A DNA stretch of 64,000 bases, from positions 1 to 64,000 of the forward strand of contig JAUILN010000026.1 in the NCBI GenBank assembly GCA_030432695.1, written 5' to 3'. Every line of letters begins with the position of its first letter. Position 1 is the first letter of the stretch. Below are positions 28,599 to 39,974 of the stretch, piece after piece. A program made the position numbers and the translations under genes. The notes beneath the pieces are model-generated. The model had not been told where the DNA came from. It searched no databases and worked only from the letters and a program-made list of their open reading frames with translations. Source of the stretch: a bacterium (GTDB lineage Bacteria > Planctomycetota > UBA1135 > UBA2386).

Positions 28599-29375
28599 GT
28601 GCAACAACCCGACGGACCGGTCCGCGTCGAATCCTGCGACGACGGCGCCTTCTGGAAGATCTGGCTCGACGCGCCACCCGCCAACCACCTCGGCGAGGAG
28701 ATGATCGCAGCCCTCGCGCAGGTGTTCTCCCAGGCCCGCGAGGCCCCCGCACTCCGCGCCACGATGCTGCTCGGCGTCGGCGACGACTTCTCGCTCGGCA
28801 CCGACCCGCAGACCCTGACCCGTGAAGGTGCTGCGCGCTCGACCCGCGCCTTCTGCGACCTGATCCGGCTGATCCTCGACACGCCGGTGTTCCGCATCGC
28901 CGTGGTGCAGGGCCGCTGCATGGGCCGCGGCCTCGAACTGGCCCGCGTCTGCAACCGCGTCTACGCCTACAAGGAAGCGCGCGTGGGCCTGCCCGAGATC
29001 GAGATGGGCCTGTTCCCGCCCGTCGCCTCGGTGGTGCTGCCCGAACGGATCGGCCGCGGGCCGGCGGGCGAACTCTGCGCGACCGGCTACGTGAAGGACG
29101 CGGTCGAGGCCAGTTGGATGGCGCTGGTCGACCACGCGGTCGACGACGCCGAGGCCTTCGCGGTCGCCGAGGTCCGGCAGTTCCTCAGCGGACTGTCCGC
29201 GTCCAGCATCCGGCTGGCGCTGCGCGCGCTCGACCTGGGCTTCCGGGCCCGCGTGCTCGACGCGCTCGACGCCGCCGAACGCCTCTACTGCGAGGAACTG
29301 CTGGCCACCGAGGACGCGCACGAAGGGGTGGCGGCACGGATCGAGGGCCGCGCGCCGCAGTGGCGGAACCGATGA
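28599..29375 (+). CDS. Enoyl-CoA hydratase/isomerase (crotonase) family protein
   Basis: A 258-residue crotonase-fold protein. The oxyanion-hole segments are VGDDFSLGTD and VQGRCMGRGLELARVCNRVY, followed by EARVGLPEIEMGLFPPVASVVLPERIG. The FPPVA motif recalls cyclohexa-1,5-diene-carbonyl-CoA hydratases rather than fatty-acid crotonases, but no benzoyl-CoA pathway genes are near. It starts with GTG at 28599 behind GGAGACCCC. It is 13 bases upstream of the aminotransferase gene, so probably co-transcribed with it. Confidence 0.85.
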   Translation: MQQPDGPVRVESCDDGAFWKIWLDAPPANHLGEEMIAALAQVFSQAREAPALRATMLLGVGDDFSLGTDPQTLTREGAARSTRAFCDLIRLILDTPVFRIAVVQGRCMGRGLELARVCNRVYAYKEARVGLPEIEMGLFPPVASVVLPERIGRGPAGELCATGYVKDAVEASWMALVDHAVDDAEAFAVAEVRQFLSGLSASSIRLALRALDLGFRARVLDALDAAERLYCEELLATEDAHEGVAARIEGRAPQWRNR

Positions 29376-29388
29376 ACCGGAGGCGCTC

Positions 29389-30591
29389 ATGAGTGCGGCC
29401 GAGGAGCCGGTGCCGCGCGGCGACCTGCGCACCCGGGCCCGTGCGCTGCTGGCGACCGGCCTCCGGGCAGACGGCTGCGACGAGGACGGCAGCCCGCGGC
29501 TCGCGGTCCGCGGCGACGGTGCCTTCGTGGCAGACGACCGCGGTCGCCGCCGGATCGACCTGTCGATGGGCTACGGCGCGCTGCCGCTCGGCCACGGCGC
29601 GCCCGAGATCGTCGCCGCGCTGCGCGACCAGTGCGGCGCCGGCACGATCCTCAGCAGACCGCACGTCCTCGAGGTCGAGGTCGCGGAGCGCCTGGTGGAC
29701 GCCATCCCCTGCGCCGAGCGCGTGGCGTTCGGCAAGAACGGCTCCGACGTGTGCACGGCAGCGGTGCGCATCGCACGGGTGGCAACCGGAAGGCCGGGCG
29801 TGCTGCACTGGGGCTACCACGGCTTCCACGACTGGTGCGCGGTCACCAACCCGTCGGTCGAAGGCCTGCCGGCCGGCCTCGGCGAGCAGATCCACACGCT
29901 GCCGCACGGCGACCTCGACCAGGCGCGCGCGATCTTCGCCGAGCACGCGGCACGCATCGCCGCCGTGGTCGTCGAGCCGTTCCGCGCCGAGCCGGTCGAC
30001 GTCGAGTGGCTGCGTGGGTTGCGCGCGCTCACCGAGCGCCACGGCGCGGTGCTGGTCTTCGACGAGCTGGTCACCGGCTTCCGCGTCCACCGCGGAGGCG
30101 CGCAGACGCTGCTCGGCGTGACTCCCGACCTCGCCTGCTTCGGCAAGGCGTTGGCGCACGGCATGCCGCTCAGCGCCCTGTGCGGACGTGCCGACCTGAT
30201 GGAGCTGGCGCCGCGGGTCGGCGTCGGCATGACGATGCGCGGCGAGTCCCTGTCGCTGGCCGCGGCCCGCGCGGCGCTCGACCTGTACGCGCGGCGCGAC
30301 GTGCCTGCCGAACTGGCTGCGACCGGAGCGGCACTGCGGCACGGCTTCGACGCGCTGGCCCGCACGCATGGCCTCGCAGCGCACCTGGCCGGCCATCCCG
30401 CGATGATGGCGTTCGTGTTGCCCGACGACCTGCGGGCCGCGTTCCTGAGCGCCCTCGCCCGCCACGGCGTCGACTGCCTCGGCAACCTGCTCACCGCGAC
30501 CGTGCACGCACCGCTGATCCAACCGATCCTCGACGCCTGCGACGCAGCACTCGCCGACACCGCGCGCGAACGGGCATCTCACGGGATGTAG
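29389..30591 (+). CDS. Class III PLP-dependent aminotransferase
   Basis: A 400-residue protein of the glutamate-1-semialdehyde-aminomutase-like group. Visible elements: DLSMGYGALPLGHGAPEIVA, cofactor loop AFGKNGSDVCTAAVRIAR, HWGYHGFHDWC, the Asp motif VFDELVTGFRVHRGG, and the Schiff-base lysine Lys253 in CFGKALAHGMPLSALCG. Start at 29389 has GGAGG at 29379-29383. These enzymes transfer or move amino groups on small acids or sugars. Neighbours (enoyl-CoA hydratase, radical SAM) suggest a small biosynthetic cluster, not heme synthesis. Its 3' end overlaps the convergent radical SAM gene by 13 bases. Confidence 0.88.
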   Translation: MSAAEEPVPRGDLRTRARALLATGLRADGCDEDGSPRLAVRGDGAFVADDRGRRRIDLSMGYGALPLGHGAPEIVAALRDQCGAGTILSRPHVLEVEVAERLVDAIPCAERVAFGKNGSDVCTAAVRIARVATGRPGVLHWGYHGFHDWCAVTNPSVEGLPAGLGEQIHTLPHGDLDQARAIFAEHAARIAAVVVEPFRAEPVDVEWLRGLRALTERHGAVLVFDELVTGFRVHRGGAQTLLGVTPDLACFGKALAHGMPLSALCGRADLMELAPRVGVGMTMRGESLSLAAARAALDLYARRDVPAELAATGAALRHGFDALARTHGLAAHLAGHPAMMAFVLPDDLRAAFLSALARHGVDCLGNLLTATVHAPLIQPILDACDAALADTARERASHGM

Positions 30592-32120
30592 GTCTGGTCG
30601 AGCCGCGCGTCGAGCAACCGCCGGTACACCCAGCGATCGAAGGCCGTGAGTTGCCGCGCCCGCCCCGTGACCCGCCGGGCCCGCGCGCGCAGCTCGAAGT
30701 AGACCCGCCGCCGCCACCGCGACTCGATCGGGTACTGCGACGTGGCCAACGGCAGCTGGAAGTTGATGAGGTCCTTGATCTCGCGCTCGTCGGCGGCGGG
30801 CAGCCAGTGCAGGGCCCGCGCGCCCTGCTGGTGGTAGCGATGCCGCTCTGCGAGCCAATGGTCGAGTCGGGTCGACGGCTCCGGGATCGCCGCGATCGCC
30901 TCATCTCCGAGCGGAGTCCCCCAGACCGGCTGGTAGTAGCGGTAGGTGAAGTGGCACAGCTCGGGCGACAGCTCGAACAGCCGATGGATCATCGCCAGCG
31001 ACGCCGCGCGGTCGACCCGCGTCTCGCCCGGGAAGCCGAACAGGAAGTTGTTCATCGGCCGGATCCCGTGGCGAACCATCCGCTCGCTGCACCGGTAGAT
31101 GTCCTCAGGCTGGTGTTGCTTGCCGATCCGACCCAGCAGCCGCGCCGAGGCCGACTCGCTGCCGATCTCGACCTTGCGCAGGCCGCCGGCATACAGCGCT
31201 GCCCAGTCGGCGTCGGAGATCCGCACCAGATCGACGGGCGAGCCGAGCGCGAACCACACCACGTCCGGACACTCGCGCCGGAGCCGCTCGGCCAACTCGA
31301 GTGCCCGCTTCGGCCAGGTGAAGAAATCGAGCTCGGCGATGTGGAACTGCTTCACGCCATAGCGGGCCCGCAGCTTCGCGATCAGCTCGAAGTAGACCTC
31401 GGCGTCGAGGACCCGCGCGCGGTGGTTGCTCCACGCGCAGAAACCGCAACCCTTCACGCAACCGCGGCCCGCGACCAGGGCGAGCGTCGGCTGGTCGTTG
31501 CCGAGCACGCCGCCGCGCTGGATGTAGCCCGAGAGGTCGAGCTGGTCGTAGAGCGCCAGCCATTCGCGTCGCAGGAACGCCTTGCGCTCTGCCGGCCGGT
31601 CGTGGCGGGTGCCATCGGGCGCGGTGTATACGAGACCCGGCACATCGCGTGGCTCGGTGCCGGCCTGCAGGTGCTCGACCAGCCGCACCGCGGTCTCCTC
31701 GCCGTAGCCGCGCAGGAAGTAGTCGATGCCGTGCTCGAAGTCGAAGAAGCCCGGCGGGCAGATGGTGACGAACTCGCCGCCGACCACCACCGGCAGCTCC
31801 GGAAAGCGCGCGTGGATCCGTTCACTCAGCCGATGGGCATTGTCGGTCTGGTTGAACGGATACATCTCGTTCATCCAGATCACCGCGGCGACCGAGCCGT
31901 GGAGCAGGTCGAGGAACTCCGCGAAGCGGTCGTGCCGGTCGAGGTCGTGCTCCTGGTCGAAGAACAGCACCTCGTAGCCGGCGGCGAGGAGGGCACCGCC
32001 GACCAGCAGACTACGGAACGGCGTGCCCTGGACGTCGGGATCGCTCGCATCGGTCCAGCGCGGGACCAGCAGCGCCACGCGGCCGCGGGGGACCGGCAGG
32101 TCGGGGCGACAGAGCTTCAC
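30579..32120 (-). CDS. B12-binding-type radical SAM protein
   Basis: Numbered from a GTG at 32120, the 513-residue product has an N-terminal cobalamin-binding-like Rossmann domain (LVPRWTDASDPDVQGTPFRS, VIWMNEMYPFN, VVVGGEFVTICP) and a radical SAM barrel with the [4Fe-4S] motif CVKGCGFC (Cys221, 225, 228), and FLFGFPGETRVD. The family includes methyltransferases, cyclases and oxidoreductases; no specific reaction can be assigned. The frame is open to 32273, but those first residues are not protein-like, so the start is uncertain. Transcribed convergently to the aminotransferase. Confidence 0.85.
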   Translation of the reverse strand: MKLCRPDLPVPRGRVALLVPRWTDASDPDVQGTPFRSLLVGGALLAAGYEVLFFDQEHDLDRHDRFAEFLDLLHGSVAAVIWMNEMYPFNQTDNAHRLSERIHARFPELPVVVGGEFVTICPPGFFDFEHGIDYFLRGYGEETAVRLVEHLQAGTEPRDVPGLVYTAPDGTRHDRPAERKAFLRREWLALYDQLDLSGYIQRGGVLGNDQPTLALVAGRGCVKGCGFCAWSNHRARVLDAEVYFELIAKLRARYGVKQFHIAELDFFTWPKRALELAERLRRECPDVVWFALGSPVDLVRISDADWAALYAGGLRKVEIGSESASARLLGRIGKQHQPEDIYRCSERMVRHGIRPMNNFLFGFPGETRVDRAASLAMIHRLFELSPELCHFTYRYYQPVWGTPLGDEAIAAIPEPSTRLDHWLAERHRYHQQGARALHWLPAADEREIKDLINFQLPLATSQYPIESRWRRRVYFELRARARRVTGRARQLTAFDRWVYRRLLDARLDQTYIP

Positions 32121-32302
32121 GGTGAGGAGCGGAAGGACGGGTATTGCACCGGGTGCGAGAACCACGCGCAGGTCACGACGCCTCGTGCGAGTTCTCTCTG
32201 GATCTTCCGCACACGCACGGTCCGTGCCATCCGGGTGCGCCCCGATCGGGCCCGTTCCGAGACTCTTCCCCAAGCCCCCGCGTCGGACCGCCGACGCCGC
32301 CG

Positions 32303-33739
32303 TCAGCGGATCGCCCGGTCGGGCATCGCGTAGACCGGGTCGGGGCTCTGCTCGATCGTCGCAAGACGGAGCAGGGCCAGCCCCTCACCGGCCGCGCCGA
32401 GCATCAGGTCGACGCCGTGGCGGGTCGCACCGACACCGTGGGCGTTCTGACCGCTGGCCCAGGACAGCCCCCCGTCGACCTCGTCCGCGGTGGCGAGCAG
32501 GTGGGCGCCGGCGCGGCGGGCGAAGCGCAGATACTCGTCGTTCCCGGTCGCGCGGTAGAGATCGCAGAAGTAGTCGAGGGCGCCGGCAACGCCGCAGCAG
32601 AAGGTCGGCGGGAAGGCCGGCGGCACCTTCGCGTCCTCGGGCCCGGCCTGTGCCATCACCCAGCGCGAGGCGGCCTCGGCGGTGGCGAGGAACCGCGCCT
32701 CGCCGGTGTGCTCGTGCAGCAACAGATGCAGGCGCGCGGTGCCGGGCGCGCCGTGGCACCACCCGCCCATGCTGTCCTTGCGACCCGCGATGACCGGCCA
32801 ACGGACCAGCTGCTCCTCCCGCAGCGCCAGTGCCGCCAGCCAGTTCGCACCCGCGAGCGCGGCCTCGACGCACGCCTGGTCGTCGCAGGCCCGACCGACG
32901 CGGAGCAGGGCGTAGCTCACCCCCGCCGTGCCGTGGCTGAAGCCGACGTAGGGTTGGTTGCCGGCGAACTGCCAGCGCCAGAAGCGCTGCGGTGGCTCCG
33001 CGTCGACCGCCTCGCCGGCATCGACGATGGCGCGTGCGACCTCGAGCGCCGCGGCACGGAACCGCGGTTGCTCCGCAGCCTCGGCGAGGTCGAGGAGGAA
33101 CAGTACGGTCCCGGACGCACCGAAGATCACCTCGAACTGCTCGTCCCACCAGCGCACCTGCTCCGCGCCTTCTCCCTCGACCAGACTCCGCGCCAGGAGC
33201 AGATCGCCGACCTCGACCGCCGCGGCCAATGCCTCGTCGTCGTCGCGGAGCCGCGCGCGGACCAGGAAGGCCTGGCCGATGCCGGCGTCGCCGGTGTAGA
33301 GACCCGAACCACCGGCATCCCATTCGGCAGGCGCCCAGGTGCGTTCCTTGCCCTCGCCCCGCGAGCCATGGCGCAGGCCGGCATAGGCGCGGTCGGCCAA
33401 TGCCGCAGCGCGTTCATCGTCGAGGACCGCGGCGGCGTTCTCGAGGAAGACCAACACGCCGGCGGCGCCGCCATACACCACGGCGCTCTGCTCGGACGGC
33501 TCCTCGGCGACGCTGGGGAAGGTCACGCCATCGCCCGGCTCCTCACCGAGAGAGACCGCCTGGGCCTCCAGCCAGACCACGGTGCGGGCCACGGCGTCCC
33601 GCAGAGTCGCAGCACTCGGGGAGGGTCCCTCGGACTCCTGGGCGACGAGTCGGTGCCCGCCGCACGCCGCGCATACGGCCAGAGCGATCGAGAAGAGTGA
33701 GCGATGGCCCACGGCGAAGGTCTGCAGGGATGTTGTCAT
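32303..33739 (-). CDS. Exported LanC-like protein
   Basis: A 478-residue protein with a hydrophobic N-terminus (SLFSIALAVCAAC, then LVAQ-ES), so probably exported or lipid-anchored. The rest follows the LanC toroid: repeated GAAGVLVFLE, GDAGIGQAFL, GASGTVLFLL, SHGTAGVSYALLR, WCHGAPGTARLHLLL and CCGVAGALDYF. LanC enzymes cyclise dehydrated peptides using zinc held by Cys, Cys and His; here Cys328 (WCHG) and Cys381 are kept but the His of the usual CHG is Cys382. No LanB, LanM or precursor peptide is present nearby. The function could be sugar or protein processing, unknown. Start ATG at 33739 chosen for the signal sequence. Confidence 0.8.
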   Translation of the reverse strand: MTTSLQTFAVGHRSLFSIALAVCAACGGHRLVAQESEGPSPSAATLRDAVARTVVWLEAQAVSLGEEPGDGVTFPSVAEEPSEQSAVVYGGAAGVLVFLENAAAVLDDERAAALADRAYAGLRHGSRGEGKERTWAPAEWDAGGSGLYTGDAGIGQAFLVRARLRDDDEALAAAVEVGDLLLARSLVEGEGAEQVRWWDEQFEVIFGASGTVLFLLDLAEAAEQPRFRAAALEVARAIVDAGEAVDAEPPQRFWRWQFAGNQPYVGFSHGTAGVSYALLRVGRACDDQACVEAALAGANWLAALALREEQLVRWPVIAGRKDSMGGWCHGAPGTARLHLLLHEHTGEARFLATAEAASRWVMAQAGPEDAKVPPAFPPTFCCGVAGALDYFCDLYRATGNDEYLRFARRAGAHLLATADEVDGGLSWASGQNAHGVGATRHGVDLMLGAAGEGLALLRLATIEQSPDPVYAMPDRAIR

Positions 33740-33832
33740 GGTCGGTTCCGCGGGACGCACGGCGACCATCGAACCGTCTCCCGACGTCGGGTCCAGAGGA
33801 GCGCGGATCGGGGATAGACTTCGGTCCGCCTC

Positions 33833-34401
33833 ATGACCACCGAGCCGCCAGCGTCCGAACCTCCCGCGCCCGGCGACCAACCGACGCCCCGATCGAGCGC
33901 GAGCCTCGCCGCGGATGCCTACGAGCGCCTCAAGCGGATCGCCCACGACCACCTGCACCGGCTACCCGGCGCCGCGATCCAACCCACCGAGCTGGTCCAC
34001 GAGGCCTACCTCCAGCTCGGCGATCCCGAGCGGGCCGCCTGGCGCAGCCGCACCCAGTTCGTGGCGATCGCCTCGCGGGCGATGCGCGACGCGCTGGTGG
34101 ACCAGCTCCGCGCGCTGTCGGCACAGAAGCGCGGTGGCGATCGCGCGCAGATCACGCTGACCTCGCGGCTCGCCGACGACCGGCGCCCCACCGACCTCGA
34201 CCTGCTCGACGTGCACCATGCCCTCGAGAAGCTCGCGGCGATCGACGACAGACAGGCGCGGATCGTCGAGCTGCGGTTCTTCGGCGGACTGACCGGCGAC
34301 GAGATCGCCGAGGTCGTGGGCGTGTCGCGGCCGACGGTGGTGCGGGAGCTGCGGATGGCCCAGGCCTGGCTGCTGCGCGAGTTCGATTCGGGAGACGAAC
34401 G

Positions 34402-34405
<4 letters not shown>
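33833..34405 (+). CDS. ECF-type RNA polymerase sigma factor (Sig-70_X6-like)
   Basis: A 190-residue sigma factor. Region 2 (ERLKRIAHDHLHRLPGAAIQ, PTELVHEAYLQLGD, MRDALVDQLRALSAQKRGG) and region 4 with the helix-turn-helix LTGDEIAEVVGVSRPTVVRE are of the same family as the protein at 16256-16885. The kinase gene begins within its stop codon (GTGA), so the two are translationally coupled. It diverges from the LanC-like gene with 93 bases between starts. Confidence 0.9.
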
Positions 34406-37188
<2,783 letters not shown>

Positions 37189-37233
37189 TCTCGTGGTGCT
37201 GGCTGCGTCGCGCGAGGTCGCTACGCTCCGGGC

Positions 37234-37902
37234 ATGTCAGGCACCAAGGGCACCGCAATCGCCATCCTGTGCTCGCTGGCCGTTGCCGCTGCGTGGATCG
37301 CGACTCGGGACGCCCACGCAGAGAGAGCCGCCTTGGCGCCGAAGACCGACTTGAGGTCGGTCACGCCGGGACTCCGCACCACGGTACCCATGGGCGATCT
37401 CGAGCTGGCGGTCTCGGTTCCCGCAGGAGAAGGGCACACCGGAGGCACCTTTCGGGCGGAGATCTCGCAGGTCGGCTTCGACTCCGGCGCCCTTCCTCGT
37501 GACGGGTCCCTGGAAGCGGCCTGGGTCGACGACGTGAACGAGGACGGGAAACCCGACGCGGTCCTCGTCGTGCGCGGCGGTGGTTCGGGGAGCTACGCGA
37601 GTCTCGTGGTCGTAGAGAGCTCGGCCGGGGGCTTCGTGGTGCGACCGCTTCCGACCGCGCCCCCTACGGCCGGCTACATGGGGCACGACGAGGTGCTCGT
37701 GCGAGGAGGCCAGATCATCCGCTCGTTCCCGACCTACGTCGAACGGGCGGGGTTGCGGATCGACCGTCAATGGAACGCGGTGCGCGGCCGCGACGGCGAA
37801 TGGCCGGTCAAGTCGGATCCGGACCACAATGCGGGTCCTTCGGGGAAGACCGTGGAACTCGGCTTCGATCGCGCGACGGGGAGCTGGCGGGAGCTGGAGT
37901 GA
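37234..37902 (+). CDS. PliI-like (I-type lysozyme inhibitor family) exported protein
   Basis: A 222-residue protein with an N-terminal signal or anchor (GTAIAILCSLAVAAAWIA). The core VDDVNEDGKPDAVLVVRGGG, GSGSYASLVVVE, GYMGHDEVLVRGGQIIRSFP and the end HNAGPSGKTVELGF closely follow the periplasmic lysozyme inhibitor PliI fold, including the SGSY loop that in PliI enters the lysozyme active site. Whether it inhibits a lysozyme is untested; the family also occurs widely in bacteria without known targets. It lies 45 bases after the kinase gene on the same strand. Confidence 0.72.
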   Translation: MSGTKGTAIAILCSLAVAAAWIATRDAHAERAALAPKTDLRSVTPGLRTTVPMGDLELAVSVPAGEGHTGGTFRAEISQVGFDSGALPRDGSLEAAWVDDVNEDGKPDAVLVVRGGGSGSYASLVVVESSAGGFVVRPLPTAPPTAGYMGHDEVLVRGGQIIRSFPTYVERAGLRIDRQWNAVRGRDGEWPVKSDPDHNAGPSGKTVELGFDRATGSWRELE

Positions 37903-38021
37903 TCGGTCGCTGGCTGGCACCGGCACGGGGATGCCGGGAGGCGATCGCAGGTCTCGGTGATGCGGCGGATGCCGATGCACTGCAGAAGCGTGGAGCCGAA
38001 CCGATCGCTCTCGACCTTGGT

Positions 38022-38300
38022 CTAGAACTCGCCGCCGGGTTCCTCGCCGCCGGGCTCCTCGCCCCCACCGAAGAACCCTGCAGCCACCAGCAGATCCAGC
38101 GCGTGCTGCCTCGTGCCGCGCGGCACCAACAGGTCGGCGCGCATCGCGAGGATGTCCCAGTCCATGCCGGGGACCATCTCCCCGTCCTCACCGAGTAGGA
38201 GCGACGGGATGCCGGCCTCCTCCAGGATCGAACGCGCGATCCTCGCAGCAGTCGGATGCGGCGCCTCGAGGAGCATGTCGAACGCGTCGCGGGTACGCAT
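38022..38300 (-). CDS. DUF2007-like small protein
   Basis: A 92-residue cytoplasmic protein (start MRTRDAFDMLLEAPHPTAAR). The ferredoxin-like pattern of an N-terminal strand, helix (AARIARSILEEAGIPSLLLG) and late strand with LLVPRGTRQHALDLL fits DUF2007 (putative prokaryotic signal-transducing protein). The C-terminus is a short Gly-Glu-Pro repeat (GGGEEPGGEEPGGEF). No Shine-Dalgarno is visible. A second protein of the same kind is at 55760-55975. Confidence 0.7.
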   Translation of the reverse strand: MRTRDAFDMLLEAPHPTAARIARSILEEAGIPSLLLGEDGEMVPGMDWDILAMRADLLVPRGTRQHALDLLVAAGFFGGGEEPGGEEPGGEF

Positions 38301-38367
38301 GGGCGGAGGATACACCTCGGTTCCCGGCGCACGCCGAGCCCCCTCTCGGATCGCGAAGCCGACCTCG

Positions 38368-39291
38368 CTACCGCAAGGCCGGCCCGGGCAGCGGTTCCCC
38401 ATTGGTCGTCAGGATCTGGAAGTGGTGGACCCGGTGCGGGCCGGCGTAGCTCCAGACCACTGTCTTGTCCCGATCGACCTCGAAGAGCTTCACACCCTCG
38501 CTGGTGTGGTAGCTGGCGATCACGGTGTTGCCGTTCGGGAGGCGTTGCACACCGCAGGCATCGTCGAGGATCCCGCCGACGTCGTCGTTGGTGACCTTCC
38601 AGACGACGCGGCCCTCGCCGTCGAACTCACAGACCTTGTTGCCATGGGTGCAGCCGACCAGGGTCACGCCGTCCGCGAGCCGGATCGCCGTGAACGGCCA
38701 GTTCTCCGCATCGCGGCCACCGAGTTCCTCCAGGTCGGTGCGGATCGTCGCGACGACCTTGCCCGCAGCGGTGTACTGCTTCACACAGTGCGCGAGCAGG
38801 TGCGGAACCAGGTAGTCGCCATGGGGGAGCTTGCGGGCCATCCGCGTCTGCATGTGGGCGTTGCCGGTCTCGGGCTCGAGCGCGAACTCGACCGCCGCCT
38901 CCCCCTCCGGCGTGACCTCCAACAGGCGCGGCTTCGGACCCAACTCGGTCACCAGCGTGTTGCCGTCCGGCAGGCGCTGCGCGGTGCCGAGTTCCTTGTT
39001 GGGAGCCTGCAGGCGGTAGGTCCAGCACACCGTCTTGTTCAGGTCGAACTCGAGCACCTGGTCGTGCCAGACGATCAGAACGTGGCCATTCGGCAAGACC
39101 CAGCCATCGCGTGCCTGGGCCCTCGGCGCGGCCCACTGGGTCTCGCCGTGCTCGTCGATGATGCCGGTGAAGCTCGGACCCGCAACGAAGAAGGCGTGGC
39201 GGATCGGCCGTTCTTCCTGTGCGTGGACTGCACCGAGGACGAACGCTGCGACGAGGCAATGCGAGATCAGGGTGGAGAGACGGCGGCGCAT
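38368..39291 (-). CDS. Exported PQQ/arylsulfotransferase-like beta-propeller protein
   Basis: A 307-residue exported protein (signal MRRRLSTLISHCLVAAFVLG, cut near VHAQ). It has repeated blades of the form L-P-(N/D)-G-N-(T/V)-L-(V/I) followed by E-x-D (RDGWVLPNGHVLIVWHDQVL; AQRLPDGNTLVTELGPKPRL; VQRLPNGNTVIASYHTSEGV; KTVVWSY), as in PQQ-dependent and arylsulfotransferase-like propellers. The catalytic His residues of arylsulfotransferases are not evident, so a binding or scaffold role is as likely. Transcribed toward the DUF2007-like gene. Confidence 0.78.
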   Translation of the reverse strand: MRRRLSTLISHCLVAAFVLGAVHAQEERPIRHAFFVAGPSFTGIIDEHGETQWAAPRAQARDGWVLPNGHVLIVWHDQVLEFDLNKTVCWTYRLQAPNKELGTAQRLPDGNTLVTELGPKPRLLEVTPEGEAAVEFALEPETGNAHMQTRMARKLPHGDYLVPHLLAHCVKQYTAAGKVVATIRTDLEELGGRDAENWPFTAIRLADGVTLVGCTHGNKVCEFDGEGRVVWKVTNDDVGGILDDACGVQRLPNGNTVIASYHTSEGVKLFEVDRDKTVVWSYAGPHRVHHFQILTTNGEPLPGPALR

Positions 39292-39379
39292 GGAGGGAGG
39301 CTAACCGATGGATGCGAGCCACCCCCGCGCCGAAACGGCATCGGACATGCCCTCAGCTGCCGTTCACGCGCCTCCGAGA

Positions 39380-39730
39380 TCAAGGTGGGGAATACACAGA
39401 GAGCGACCGAAGCCGCTCGGGCATCTCGCTGCAGTCGGGCAGGGCGAGCAGTCCCACTTGCGTATGCAGCAACTCCTGACCGACGTACTCGTGCAGGAAG
39501 AACACGACGCGGAACCGGGACTGCGGCAGAGTCACCACGTTGGACCCGGCAAGATCGAGGAACACCTCGTCGTAGGGAGCCTGCAAATTGGCTCGCTCGA
39601 CTCCCGGGCGAGACAACAAGACCTCTCCCAGCTCGAACGCGCCGCCGGGATCGTCGACCTCCAGCTCGACCAGTCGGCGTGCATCACCCGCGATCTCGGG
39701 GGTAGGGCCAGCAGACCTCCAGCACGCCAA
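39380..39730 (-). CDS. Possible small or 5'-truncated gene
   Basis: This minus-strand frame has the high third-position GC of real genes here and a protein-like product (ELEVDDPGGAFELGEVLLSR, PYDEVFLDLAGSNVVTLPQS, RFRVVFFLHEYVGQELLHTQ). No ATG is available; a TTG at 39730 would give 116 residues. I recognise no family. The frame stays open upstream without protein-like content, so this may be the remaining 3' part of a lost gene next to the decayed toxin-antitoxin module. Confidence 0.35.
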   Translation of the reverse strand: MACWRSAGPTPEIAGDARRLVELEVDDPGGAFELGEVLLSRPGVERANLQAPYDEVFLDLAGSNVVTLPQSRFRVVFFLHEYVGQELLHTQVGLLALPDCSEMPERLRSLSVYSPP

Positions 39731-39748
39731 CCGCGGTAACGTGCCGTC

Positions 39749-39974
39749 ATGTCGCCGACCGAAGCCATCGACCGCTCGCCCGAAGTCCCTGGGCGGCTTC
39801 CCAGTCTTCCGTGGCACTCGTGTCTTGGTCCAGACGCTGTTCGACTTCCTGGAGGCGGGTGAACGACTCGACGACTTCCTGGCCGACTTTCCGACCGTGT
39901 CCCGGGAGCAGGCGATCGCTGTGCTCGAGGCGGCGCGCAAGGCCTTGCTGAGCCATGCCTGCTCCGATCGATGA
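39749..39974 (+). pseudogene. Frameshifted DUF433 antitoxin
   Basis: The ATG at 39749 starts MSPTEAIDRSPEV in one frame and the DUF433 body LGGFPVFRGTRVLVQTLFDF then continues one base out of frame. An extra C in the run GTCCCTGGG (39785-39793) accounts for the shift. DUF433 proteins are antitoxins or helix-turn-helix partners of DUF5615 PIN-like toxins. The last helix (REQAIAVLEAARKALL) is intact. The next remnant overlaps its end, the normal layout of such a pair. Programmed frameshifting is possible but decay fits the truncated partner better. Confidence 0.75.

Noticed and set aside
32992..34401. In-frame upstream extension of the kinase gene through the LanC-like and sigma genes
   Set aside because: Arg/Pro-rich shadow sequence antisense to the LanC-like gene and out of frame with sigma; the kinase leader begins at the GTG at 34402 with a good ribosome-binding site.
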